A stretch of 64,000 nt of DNA, from NCBI RefSeq assembly GCF_014174165.1, contig NZ_JABEQN010000011.1:62001-126000 (forward strand), read 5' to 3'. The notes under the pieces were generated by a model. It worked only from the letters and a program-made list of their open reading frames with translations, made no database searches and was not told the origin of the DNA. The translations under genes and the position numbers were made by a program. How positions within the stretch are numbered: position 1 is the stretch's first letter; each line of letters opens with the position of its first letter. This stretch comes from Gluconacetobacter dulcium (GTDB taxonomy: Bacteria > Pseudomonadota > Alphaproteobacteria > Acetobacterales > Acetobacteraceae). This document shows positions 18,184 through 26,231 of this stretch, one piece after another.

Positions 18184-19253
18184 CGGGACAACCGCCCGAC
18201 CGCCCAACGCGCGGTTTCGGCCACCACCACATTCGCGTCCTCACACAAATCCTGCGCCACCGGCATCAGGGCCGCCTGCCCCGAATTGCCGACAGCCACC
18301 AGCACATTGCGCACGAACCGGTCACGGCCGATCCGCTTGACGGGAGAGCCCGAGAACAGGGCGCGGAATCCCGCGTCGTCCAGCCGCGCCAGGTCCGCCA
18401 GGCGCGGCGTCGTCAGATCCTCGCGTGCGCGCAACTTCATATGACGCGACTCCGTGGCAAAACGATTCCACGGACAGACGGCCAGACAATCGTCGCAGCC
18501 ATAGATCCGATTGCCCATTGCCTCACGGAATGGCTCCGGAATCGGTCCGGGGTTCTCGATCGTCAGATAGGAGATGCAGCGTCGCGCATCCAACTGGTAC
18601 GGCGCGGGAAAGGCATCGGTCGGGCAGGCATCCAGGCAGCGGCGGCACGACCCGCACCGCCCGCCGGATTCGTCGGATGCCGGCAGGTCCAGGCTGGTGT
18701 AGATCTCGCCGAGGAACAGCCAGCTTCCATGTCGGCGCGAGACCAGATTGGTATGCTTGCCCTGCCAGCCGAGCCCCGCCTGCTCGGCCAGGGGTTTTTC
18801 CATCACCGGCGCCGTATCGACGAAGACCTTGACCTCGGGCGTGACGCCCGCGCGCGCGCCCTGGGCCACCACGAACTGGGCCAGATGCTTGAGCATGCCC
18901 TTGACCACATCGTGATAATCGCGATGGCGGGCATAGATCGAGATATTCCCCCGGTCCGCCAGACGTGTCGTTGCCAGCGCGTCGCCCGCGGGGGCGTAGG
19001 ACAGGCCCAGCGCGATCACGCTCCTGGCCTCGGGCCACAGGGCACGCGGATCACCGCGCTGCTCCACCCGATCGGCCAGCCAGCCCATCGCGCCATGATG
19101 GCCGGCCGCCAGAAAATCGGCCAGATGTTGCCGGGCATCGTCCCCCAGCGCAGCCGCGCAGAAGCCCACCGCGTCGAAGCCCAGCGCCAGCGCCTTGTCG
19201 CGAATGGCATCGCGCAACGCGACGGCCCGGCCGGGCGGCAGGCCGCTTTCCAT
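18180..19253 (-). CDS. queG: Epoxyqueuosine reductase QueG
   Basis: QueG reduces epoxyqueuosine in tRNA to queuosine, using cobalamin and two 4Fe-4S clusters. The 357-residue product carries the ferredoxin-like cluster motifs [13 protein letters not shown] and [12 protein letters not shown]. It also has the family stretches [21 protein letters not shown] and [13 protein letters not shown], and ends in a HEAT-like repeat ([27 protein letters not shown]). The ATG at 19253 overlaps the tgt stop by one base (TGATG). It is the third gene of the queA-tgt-queG run, so all three late queuosine steps lie together. Confidence 0.95.
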   Translation of the reverse strand: MESGLPPGRAVALRDAIRDKALALGFDAVGFCAAALGDDARQHLADFLAAGHHGAMGWLADRVEQRGDPRALWPEARSVIALGLSYAPAGDALATTRLADRGNISIYARHRDYHDVVKGMLKHLAQFVVAQGARAGVTPEVKVFVDTAPVMEKPLAEQAGLGWQGKHTNLVSRRHGSWLFLGEIYTSLDLPASDESGGRCGSCRRCLDACPTDAFPAPYQLDARRCISYLTIENPGPIPEPFREAMGNRIYGCDDCLAVCPWNRFATESRHMKLRAREDLTTPRLADLARLDDAGFRALFSGSPVKRIGRDRFVRNVLVAVGNSGQAALMPVAQDLCEDANVVVAETARWAVGRLSR

Positions 19254-20416
19254 CACGGAACCGGCGGAATATCGGGCGGTGGCATCTCGTCCGGGGACCA
19301 ATCCGCCATCGCCCATTGCGCGCGCAGCCATGCCGCGTGCGCCTCCAGCGTGCCCTCGATGATCGCTGCCCGGATGCCGCGCATAAGCCGCTGGTAATAG
19401 GACAGATTATGCCAGGTCAGCAGCATCGGCCCCAGGATCTCGTTCGCGCGGAACAGGTGATGCAGATAGGCACGGCTATGGCGCGTGCAGGCCAGGCAGT
19501 CGCAATGCGGCGAGATCGGGCGGGAATCCACCGCGTGCCGCGCGTTGCGCAGGTTCAGTGTGCCACGCTCGGTATAAGCCCGCGCCGTGCGCCCCGCGCG
19601 GGTTGGCATGACGCAGTCGAACATGTCCACGCCGCGCTCGACGCTGCCCAGCAGGTCGTCAGGCGTGCCCACGCCCATCAGGTAGCGCGGGCTGTCCCAC
19701 GGGATCAGCGGCGTGGTGGCGTCCAGGGTCGAGAACATCAGTTCCTGCCCTTCGCCCACCGCCAGGCCGCCGATGGCGTACCCCTCGAAACCGATGCCAG
19801 TCAGGGCGCGCACGCTCTCCGCCCGCAACTCAGGTTCGGTGCCGCCCTGGATGATGCCGTATTGGGCGTAACCGGGGCGCTGCACGAAGGCCTCGCGGCA
19901 GCGCGCGGCCCAGCGCATCGACATCCGCATGGACTGCGCGATGATTTCGGGCGCGGCCGGCAGGGCCGGGCATTCGTCGAAACACATGGTGATGGTGGCA
20001 TCCAGCGCGTGCTGGATGTCGGTCGAACGCTCCGGCGTCAGCCGGTGCTTGGAGCCATCAATGTGCGAGCTGAACGTTACCCCGTCCTGGTCCAGCTTGC
20101 GCAACGGGCCGAGCGACATGACCTGGAAGCCGCCGGAATCGGTCAGGATCGGCCCCGGCCAGTCCATGAAACGATGCAGGCCCCCCAGGGCGCGCACCCG
20201 TTCCGCCCCCGGCCGCAGCATCAGGTGATAGGTGTTGCCCAGCACGATGCCGGCGCCGGTCGAGCGCACCGCATCCATCGTCATCGCCTTGACGGTGCCG
20301 ACGGTGCCCACGGGCATGAAGGTCGGGGTCGGTACCACGCCATGGGCGGTGTGCAGGTGCCCGGCCCGCGCGCGGCCGGAGCGGGCCTGCTCGACCCAGC
20401 GGAATGACGTGCTCAT
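19253..20416 (-). CDS. tgt: tRNA-guanine transglycosylase
   Basis: Tgt exchanges guanine-34 of GUN-anticodon tRNAs for preQ1. The 387-residue protein has the nucleophile and substrate-pocket motifs [39 protein letters not shown] and [13 protein letters not shown] (Asp nucleophile). The zinc site is CDCLAC with a further Cys and a His in the [14 protein letters not shown] region. The start at 20416 ([19 protein letters not shown]) overlaps the queA stop in an ATGA junction. Length is normal for bacterial Tgt. Confidence 0.96.
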   Translation of the reverse strand: MSTSFRWVEQARSGRARAGHLHTAHGVVPTPTFMPVGTVGTVKAMTMDAVRSTGAGIVLGNTYHLMLRPGAERVRALGGLHRFMDWPGPILTDSGGFQVMSLGPLRKLDQDGVTFSSHIDGSKHRLTPERSTDIQHALDATITMCFDECPALPAAPEIIAQSMRMSMRWAARCREAFVQRPGYAQYGIIQGGTEPELRAESVRALTGIGFEGYAIGGLAVGEGQELMFSTLDATTPLIPWDSPRYLMGVGTPDDLLGSVERGVDMFDCVMPTRAGRTARAYTERGTLNLRNARHAVDSRPISPHCDCLACTRHSRAYLHHLFRANEILGPMLLTWHNLSYYQRLMRGIRAAIIEGTLEAHAAWLRAQWAMADWSPDEMPPPDIPPVP

Positions 20417-21480
20417 GCTCCTGTTTCTCCCGGTGTCGGCGCGCGATGCAGCAGGCATGCGTCGCCGTAGGAGTAGAAGCGGTACCCCGTGCCGATGGCA
20501 TGGGCATAAGCGTCGCGCATCCTGTCATATCCGGCAAAGGCGCAGACCAGCATGAACAGGGTCGAGCGCGGCAGGTGGAAATTGGTCATCAGCAGGTCCA
20601 CGGCCCGAAAACGGTAGCCGGGGCGGATGAAGATCGCGGTGTCGCCGTCGAAGGGCCGGATCGTGCCGTCGGGGTCGGCCGCACTTTCCAGCAGGCGCAG
20701 CGACGTGGTGCCGACCGCCACGATCCGGCCGCCCGCGCGGCGGGTGCGGTTGAGCCGCTCGGCCGTCTCCTCGGTGATCACGCCGCGTTCGGCATGCATG
20801 CGGTGGCCGGCGATGCTGTCGCCGCGCACCGGCAGGAAAGTGCCGGCCCCGACATGCAGGGTCAGCGTGCAGCGCTCCACCCCCGCCGCGTCCAGCGCCG
20901 CCAGAAGCTGGGGGGTGAAATGGAGGCCCGCGGTGGGTGCGGCTACGGCGCCGCGATGGGCGGCGAAGATGGTGGCGTAGTCCTGCCGGTCCTGTTCGGT
21001 GGGTCCCTGGGGGCGGTCGATGTAGGGGGGGAGTGCGAGTACGCCCGCCTTCTGAAGAAAGACGTCGAACGCCGCCCCCTCGGTATCGAAGCGCAGGATC
21101 ACCCCGCCTTCGTCGTCACGCGACACGATGGCTGCCGTGTTGGACGTGCCGGGAAACGTCAGCACGTCGCCGGCGCGCAGGCGACGGGCGTTGCGGGCCA
21201 GCGCGTGCCAGGTGCCGTCGGGCAGGATCCGATCCAGCGTGATGCCGATTTTCGCCTCGCCGCGTCGGGCGTCGAGTTGGGCGGGGATGACGGCCGTGTC
21301 GTTGGCCACCAGCAGGTCGCCCGGCCGCAGCAGCGACGGCAGGGCGCGCACCACCCGGTCGTGAAACGGGCCGGTCGGCATGACGTCCAGCAGGCGTGCG
21401 GCGTCGCGCGGGCGCGCCGGGTGCTCGGCGACCAGCGTGTGGGGCAGGTCGAAATCGAAATCGGAGACTTGATCACTCAT
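20413..21480 (-). CDS. queA: S-adenosylmethionine:tRNA ribosyltransferase-isomerase QueA
   Basis: QueA transfers and isomerises the ribosyl part of SAM onto preQ1-tRNA to make epoxyqueuosine. The 355 residues match the family. Visible signatures include [76 protein letters not shown] and [24 protein letters not shown]. The C-terminus ends [13 protein letters not shown], as in other QueA proteins. It is the first gene of the operon, divergent from the 73-aa gene with about 115 bases between starts that should carry both promoters. Confidence 0.96.
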   Translation of the reverse strand: MSDQVSDFDFDLPHTLVAEHPARPRDAARLLDVMPTGPFHDRVVRALPSLLRPGDLLVANDTAVIPAQLDARRGEAKIGITLDRILPDGTWHALARNARRLRAGDVLTFPGTSNTAAIVSRDDEGGVILRFDTEGAAFDVFLQKAGVLALPPYIDRPQGPTEQDRQDYATIFAAHRGAVAAPTAGLHFTPQLLAALDAAGVERCTLTLHVGAGTFLPVRGDSIAGHRMHAERGVITEETAERLNRTRRAGGRIVAVGTTSLRLLESAADPDGTIRPFDGDTAIFIRPGYRFRAVDLLMTNFHLPRSTLFMLVCAFAGYDRMRDAYAHAIGTGYRFYSYGDACLLHRAPTPGETGA

Positions 21481-21595
21481 CGGATGCCCCGTTTACGGAA
21501 TCCGGCGCCGCGTGGCCAGCATGATGCGACGGTTGGACAGCGGCGGCGGCGGCGGTCAGAATGGCGTCCTCGCAATGCAAACCGGAGCCTGACCC

Positions 21596-21817
21596 ATGTC
21601 CTATGCCGCGCTTGACGCCGCCCGCGTCGCCCGTGCCTGCAAATCGGCGCTGACCGTTCTGGAAAGCAGCGATGAAACGTCCGAAGCCCATGTGCGCAAG
21701 ACGCTGATGGTCCAGCGTATTGCCGCCCTGGCCGAAGCGGCCTCGGAATCCCCGGCCGGCGGTGCCGTCGTGACCCTGACGTCGGAAGAGTTCTGGCTGG
21801 TCAGCAAGAACTGGTAA
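21596..21817 (+). CDS. Conserved-looking small cytoplasmic protein, 73 aa
   Basis: An SD-like GGAG lies 8 bases upstream of the ATG. The protein is mostly helical (LDAARVARACKSALTVLESSDETSEAHVRKTLMVQRIAALAEAASES) with a C-terminal strand (GAVVTLTSEEFWLVSKNW). No signal peptide or membrane segment is seen. No family is recognised. It is 17 bases from the PEBP-family gene in the same direction and is probably cotranscribed with it. Confidence 0.6.
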   Translation: MSYAALDAARVARACKSALTVLESSDETSEAHVRKTLMVQRIAALAEAASESPAGGAVVTLTSEEFWLVSKNW

Positions 21818-21834
21818 GCGAAGGACAGACCCAC

Positions 21835-22326
21835 ATGACATTCACCCTGACCAGCCGGGCCTTCAAGGACGGTGAGCGCCTGCCGGATGCCCAGGTCTTT
21901 GACGGCATGGGCTATCGCGGCGGCAATATCTCGCCGCCGCTGGCCTGGAGCGGCGCGCCCGAGGGCACGCGCAGCTTCGCCATCACGATGTACGACCCCG
22001 ATGCGCCCACCGGCTCGGGCTGGTGGCATTGGGTGGCCGTGAACATTCCGGCGACCGTCACCACCCTGGCCGCCGGTGCCGGATCGGGCGATGCGGACTT
22101 GCCCGAAGGCGCGTTCATGACCCGCACCGATTTCGGCGGCAACGTCTATGGCGGCGCGGCCCCCCCGCCCGGCCCGGCGCACCGCTACATCTTTACCGTC
22201 CACGCGCTGGATACCGAGACGCTGAGCGTGCCCAGCGATGCCTCGGGCGCCATGGTCGGCTTCTTCCTGCACAGCCATTCCCTCGGCTCGGCCAGCCTGA
22301 CGGCCCTGTTCGGCAAGGACGCCTGA
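21835..22326 (+). CDS. YbhB/YbcL-family (PEBP-like) protein
   Basis: The 163 residues match bacterial Raf-kinase-inhibitor-like proteins. Recognisable stretches are SPPLAWSGAPEGTRSFAITMYDPDAP (the DPDAP ligand-pocket motif), GWWHWVAVNIPA and the GPAHRYIFTVHALD strand (with the PxHRY motif). The C-terminus (GSASLTALFG) is typical of YbhB. The protein is cytoplasmic and its ligand is unknown. It follows the 73-aa gene. Confidence 0.88.
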   Translation: MTFTLTSRAFKDGERLPDAQVFDGMGYRGGNISPPLAWSGAPEGTRSFAITMYDPDAPTGSGWWHWVAVNIPATVTTLAAGAGSGDADLPEGAFMTRTDFGGNVYGGAAPPPGPAHRYIFTVHALDTETLSVPSDASGAMVGFFLHSHSLGSASLTALFGKDA

Positions 22327-22353
22327 CCGGAACCGACCCCGGAAAAGACTTTC

Positions 22354-22380
22354 CCCGTATGCCCCCAGAGGGTATACGGG
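22354..22380. promoter_or_regulatory. Candidate CsoR operator upstream of the copper operon
   Basis: An inverted repeat CCCGTAT...ATACGGG has inner TATgCCC / GGGTATA half-sites, the TA-rich flank and G-tract layout of CsoR operators. The GGGTATA half-site is shared with the site at 26181. It lies 43 bases before the ATG of the first copper gene, where a repressor would block transcription. Confidence 0.6.
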
Positions 22381-22422
22381 CCGGTGAAGCCGCGTTTTCG
22401 CGTCGGAGCACAGGAGCCCTGG

Positions 22423-22764
22423 ATGGTCAGGACACATGCCCGGATTTCGACAGGTCTTCTGGTCTGCCTGCTGATGCAGGTGTGGCTGCTGGTCGGCTTC
22501 GTTCCTGCCCATGCGGACGCGCCCCCGGTGATGCACCATCACGGGGCCACCATGGTGACGCACCATTGCACCGACATGAACCACAGTGACAAATGCTGCC
22601 ATGTCCATGCCGCGTCGGCCGATCTGTCGCCTCCGGTGACGATTCTGCCGGCGGAGCTGCAACCGGAAATGCGCAGGCAGCCCTTTGTGGCGTACAGTCT
22701 GGCCGTCCCCCCCAGCACTGACGGGATGCCGTCTTTCAGGCCACCGAAAATCCGCGCTGTCTGA
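22423..22764 (+). CDS. Small secreted His/Met/Cys-rich copper-associated protein (CopL-like)
   Basis: The 113-residue protein starts at 22423, where AGGAG precedes the ATG by about 7 bases. It has a signal peptide (GLLVCLLMQVWLLVGFVPAHA), then a metal-ligand-rich segment MHHHG...HHCTDMNHSDKCCHVHAA (residues about 37-62) able to bind Cu or Zn. The tail is Pro-rich. The size, the signal peptide and the position ahead of copAB resemble CopL-type metal-binding proteins of copper operons, but sequence identity to CopL was not tested. It lies directly behind a CsoR-type operator. Confidence 0.65.
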   Translation: MVRTHARISTGLLVCLLMQVWLLVGFVPAHADAPPVMHHHGATMVTHHCTDMNHSDKCCHVHAASADLSPPVTILPAELQPEMRRQPFVAYSLAVPPSTDGMPSFRPPKIRAV

Positions 22765-22838
22765 ACGCCTGACGGGCGTCCTGCGTCCTGCCATCTGCCG
22801 GTGGCCTGTTCTGACACTGTTTTAGCGGATCCTTAGCT

Positions 22839-24665
22839 ATGTCCATACCGTCCCGCATGGCGGGCGGCCTGACACGTCGCCGTTTTGTCGCGCGCGTGGG
22901 GGCTGGCGGTCTTCTGGCCGCCCTCCCGCGCCCGTCGCAGGCGCAGGCCACGCCGCCCGGCGTGCCGCCGGCCGCCGCTTCGGCGACCTGGAATTTGAAT
23001 GTCGGCCGCGCGCATATCGAAATCGACCGCAAAAGCCTGAACGCGCCCTGTATCGGGGGCAGCGTTCCCGGTCCCATCCTGCGCTGGCGGCAGGGCGACA
23101 TTGTTACGATCAACGTGACCAACGGATTGGAGAACGCAGACACCTCCATCCACTGGCATGGCATCCGTCTGCCCGCGGCCATGGATGGCGTGCCGGGCCT
23201 GAGCTTTGCCGGCATCCGGCCCGGCGAGACCTTTACCTATCGCTTTCGCGTCCATCAGAGCGGGACATACTGGTATCACAGCCATTCCGGCATGCAGGAA
23301 GTGCAGGGGCTGTACGGCGCCGTCGTGATCGACCCGCGCGAGCCGGACCCGGAACCCTGTGACCGGGACTATGTGATCCTGCTGTCGGAATGGACCGACG
23401 TGGCGCCGTCGGACATCGTCAGAAACCTGAAGATGCAGGATGATTACTACACTTTCCGCCAGCGTACCGCCGCATCCTTTCCGGCTGACGCGCGCCGGGC
23501 GGGTGGCGCGATCGCCGCGCTGAAGGACAGGCTGGCATGGTCGCGGATGCGGATGGCCGCCACCGATATCTCGGATGTCAGCGGGATCATCTACACCTAT
23601 CTGCTCAACGGCCATGCGCCCGACATGAACTGGAACGGCCTGTTCCGGCCCGGCGAGCGGATTCGCCTGCGCTTCATCAACGCCGCGTCCATGACGTTCT
23701 TCGATATCCGCATTCCCGGACTGGAGATGCTGGTGGTGCAGGCTGACGGCAACGACGTGGACCCTGTGCCCGTGGACGAGTTTCGGATCGGCGTGGCCGA
23801 GACCTATGACGTGATCGTCCGGCCGACGGAGGACCGGGCCTACACGATCTTCGCGCAGAGCGAGGACCGCACCGGTTTTGCCCGCGGCACGCTGGCGCCG
23901 CGGGTGGGCATGGCCGGCGTGATCCCGCCGATGGACCCCCGCCCCGTGCGCACGATGATCGACATGGGCATGGGAAACATGGGCATGGGCGACATGAAAC
24001 CCGGCGAGAGCATGAAGGACATGGATATGTCCGGCATGGCGGGCTCCGGCGGCATGAGCGACATGGGCAGTATGGGCGGCATGGATATGGCGCACGGGGC
24101 TATGCCCGGCATGGGCGACATGCCCATGGCCAAGCCGGCGATGGAGGTGGATGACCCCGGACCGCCGCCGCTCAATGTCGAGAACCAGAATGTCGCCATG
24201 ATGCCGGTGGACCGGCTGGGCAGCCCCGGAGACGGGCTGGAGGAGAACGGCCGGCGGGTCCTGACCTACAAGCAACTGAGAGCCACCCGGCCGGGCGCCG
24301 ATCCGCGCCCGCCCACGCGGGAGATCATCCTGCATCTGACCGGGAACATGGAGCGCTATATCTGGGGCTTCAACGGCCGGAAATTCTCGGAATCGGGGCC
24401 GATCCGGCTGAAACTGGGCGAGCGGGTGCGCTTTACGCTGATCAACGACACGATGATGGAGCACCCGATCCATCTGCACGGATTATGGAGCGAACTGGAA
24501 AACGGCCAGGGGGATTATCGCCCTTACAAACACACGATCATTTCCCAGCCGGGGTCGCGCCTGAGCTACCTCGTGACCGCCGATGTGCCGGGCATGTGGG
24601 CCTATCACTGCCACCTCATCTACCATATGGATCTTGGCATGTTCCGCACGGTGATCGTGGCATGA
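22839..24665 (+). CDS. copA: CopA/PcoA-type multicopper oxidase
   Basis: This periplasmic oxidase confers copper resistance, probably by oxidising Cu(I). The 608-residue protein has a Tat signal (TRRRFVARVGAGGLLAALP). Its three cupredoxin domains carry the copper ligands HWHG, YWYHSHSGMQ, HPIHLHGLW and HCHLIYHMDLGM. Between domains 2 and 3 (about 365-430) lies a Met-rich segment with repeated MxGM/MDM units (for example MGMGNMGMGDM), a typical Cu(I)-binding insertion. Length matches the family. The stop overlaps the copB start (ATGA). Confidence 0.95.
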   Translation: MSIPSRMAGGLTRRRFVARVGAGGLLAALPRPSQAQATPPGVPPAAASATWNLNVGRAHIEIDRKSLNAPCIGGSVPGPILRWRQGDIVTINVTNGLENADTSIHWHGIRLPAAMDGVPGLSFAGIRPGETFTYRFRVHQSGTYWYHSHSGMQEVQGLYGAVVIDPREPDPEPCDRDYVILLSEWTDVAPSDIVRNLKMQDDYYTFRQRTAASFPADARRAGGAIAALKDRLAWSRMRMAATDISDVSGIIYTYLLNGHAPDMNWNGLFRPGERIRLRFINAASMTFFDIRIPGLEMLVVQADGNDVDPVPVDEFRIGVAETYDVIVRPTEDRAYTIFAQSEDRTGFARGTLAPRVGMAGVIPPMDPRPVRTMIDMGMGNMGMGDMKPGESMKDMDMSGMAGSGGMSDMGSMGGMDMAHGAMPGMGDMPMAKPAMEVDDPGPPPLNVENQNVAMMPVDRLGSPGDGLEENGRRVLTYKQLRATRPGADPRPPTREIILHLTGNMERYIWGFNGRKFSESGPIRLKLGERVRFTLINDTMMEHPIHLHGLWSELENGQGDYRPYKHTIISQPGSRLSYLVTADVPGMWAYHCHLIYHMDLGMFRTVIVA

Positions 24666-25441
24666 AGGGCGCGCTGCTGGTGACGGCGCTTATGCCGTTT
24701 CTGCTCACGGGGCCGGCATGGGCGCAGGGTTCGGGCACGCAGTATGTCGCCGCCGATGCGCCCTCCGCGACGCCGGTCGCCTATCTGGGCGACATGCCGC
24801 CCGTCATGGACCATGAACGCTATTTCCACGGTATTCTCGACCAGTTCGAGGGACGGTATGCGGCGGGCGGCTCCGCCTTTCGCTGGGATGGCGAAGCCTG
24901 GTACGGCACGGACTACAACCGGATCTGGCTCAAATCCGAAGGGACGGTCCAGAACGGCAAGCTGGGCGATGGGGACCACGAAATTCTCTACAGCCGCGCG
25001 ATCTCGACCTATTTCAATCTTCAGGGCGGTGTGCGGGCGGACCTCGATGACGGGCCGACCCGGACGTGGGGCGCATTCGGCATACAGGGGCTCGCGCTCT
25101 ATCAGTTCGAGGTGCAGGCCACGGCCTATGTCAGCGACCGGGGGCGTTTCGCCAGCCGGGTGGAAGGGTCCTACGATTTCCTGCTGACCAACCGGCTGAT
25201 CCTTCAGCCGCAGGCCGAGTTCAATCTGTACACCAAGGCCGATGCGGCGCGGCAGGTGGGCGCCGGGTTGTCGGATGTGGATGCCGGGCTGCGCCTGCGG
25301 TACGAAATCTGGCGGAAATTCGCGCCTTATGTGGCCGTGACCTATGCGGGGCATCTGACCCAGGGCCGCCGGATCGTCCGCGATCAGGGCGGGGAGACCG
25401 GCGCGCTTCGCTTTACCTTCGGCATTCGAAGCTGGTTCTGA
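24662..25441 (+). CDS. copB: CopB-type outer-membrane copper resistance protein
   Basis: The 259-residue protein has a signal peptide (MKGALLVTALMPFLLTGPAWAQ) and then the CopB/PcoB beta-barrel domain. Typical text is MDHERYFHGILDQFEGR, FRWDGEAWYGTDYNRIWLKSEG, LYSRAISTYFNLQGGVRAD and RYEIWRKFAPYVAVTYAG. The C-terminus ends in an aromatic residue (FGIRSWF), as outer-membrane proteins do. The N-terminal Met-rich stretch found in many CopB proteins is missing, though the upstream CopA has one. Its ATG overlaps the copA stop, so the two are coupled. Confidence 0.93.
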   Translation: MKGALLVTALMPFLLTGPAWAQGSGTQYVAADAPSATPVAYLGDMPPVMDHERYFHGILDQFEGRYAAGGSAFRWDGEAWYGTDYNRIWLKSEGTVQNGKLGDGDHEILYSRAISTYFNLQGGVRADLDDGPTRTWGAFGIQGLALYQFEVQATAYVSDRGRFASRVEGSYDFLLTNRLILQPQAEFNLYTKADAARQVGAGLSDVDAGLRLRYEIWRKFAPYVAVTYAGHLTQGRRIVRDQGGETGALRFTFGIRSWF

Positions 25442-25470
25442 ATATTCCTAAAAGAAACAAGGATATTTCC

Positions 25471-25773
25471 ATGCGTTCCATTCTCTCCGCCCTGATGGCC
25501 GCGCTCTTCGCCGGTACGGCCCATGCCGCGCCGATGCGGATGGCACCCGGCATGGCCATGGATTCGATGAAAAACGCGTCTGCGACGCGGGCGCCGGACC
25601 CGTTGGCCGGGATGTCGATGGAACAGCAGATGGCGCTCTGTTCCAGCCTTGAAAGCCAGGAACGGCAGGGCAAGACCCTGTCAGCGGCCATGAAGCAGCG
25701 GAGTGCCGCCTGCCATGGCATGACAATGGGGGCATCGGCGCAGGCTGCGCCGCCGGCGACCCAGGAACGCTGA
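25471..25773 (+). CDS. Small secreted methionine-rich protein
   Basis: The 100-residue protein has a signal peptide (LSALMAALFAGTAHA) and a mature part with about a dozen Met in short clusters (MRMAPGMAMDSM, GMSMEQQM, HGMTMG). It also has two Cys (MALCSSL, SAACHGM). Met clusters of this kind bind Cu(I) in periplasmic copper proteins. It starts 29 bases after copB and is probably part of the same transcript. No named family is recognised, so a role in periplasmic copper binding is an inference from composition and position. Confidence 0.7.
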   Translation: MRSILSALMAALFAGTAHAAPMRMAPGMAMDSMKNASATRAPDPLAGMSMEQQMALCSSLESQERQGKTLSAAMKQRSAACHGMTMGASAQAAPPATQER

Positions 25774-25789
25774 GAACGCCGGGCGCGTG

Positions 25790-26137
25790 CTAACGCAGCA
25801 TGCGCCTGACGACGTCGAGCAGTTCGTCGATGGCCTCTTCGCCGCCATCCTCCCTCACCGCCTTGCGCACGCACCCGCTGGCATGGGTGGACAGAAGCTG
25901 GATGGCGACGCCATCCAGCGCCGATTTGACAGCGGAAATCTGCATGAGGATATCCACGCAATACCGGTCGTTCTCAACCATGCTCAGCACGCCGCCGATC
26001 TGCCCCTCGATCCGGCGCAGGCGGTTGATCAGGGCCTTTTTCTGCGGCTGACGAACGCGCTTGCCCGTATCATCCGCCACCACCACACACTCGGTGCAGG
26101 TGTCGGCGGCGGTCGGCTTTCGACGCTGTGTTGCCAT
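25790..26137 (-). CDS. csoR: CsoR/RcnR-family copper-sensing repressor
   Basis: The 115-residue helical repressor has the family core ALINRLRRIEGQIGGVLSMVENDRYCVDILMQISAVKSALD. It also has the Cu(I) ligand set Cys60, His85 and Cys89 (NDRYC, LLSTHASGC). The N-terminal tail has an extra CTEC pair at 14-17. The start at 26137 has an AGGAGG SD about 10 bases upstream, and longer in-frame extensions lie over the ATPase gene. It is divergent from the copper ATPase gene with a candidate operator between the starts, and convergent with the oxidase operon. Cu(I) binding should release it from both operators. Confidence 0.9.
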   Translation of the reverse strand: MATQRRKPTAADTCTECVVVADDTGKRVRQPQKKALINRLRRIEGQIGGVLSMVENDRYCVDILMQISAVKSALDGVAIQLLSTHASGCVRKAVREDGGEEAIDELLDVVRRMLR

Positions 26138-26180
26138 GCCTGTGCTGCCTCCTGCCGGCGTTTGCAATCGTTCCCTTGAA

Positions 26181-26199
26181 TATACCGGGGTGGGGTATA
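26181..26199. promoter_or_regulatory. Candidate CsoR operator between csoR and the copper ATPase gene
   Basis: TATACC / GGTATA flank a G-rich centre (TATACCGGGGTGGGGTATA), the TA-GGG palindrome expected for CsoR. It is 44 bases upstream of the csoR start and 32 bases upstream of the ATPase start, so one site could control both genes and give autoregulation. Confidence 0.7.
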
Positions 26200-26231
26200 A
26201 TATCCAGCGCGTAGTACCGGGGAGAGAAACA

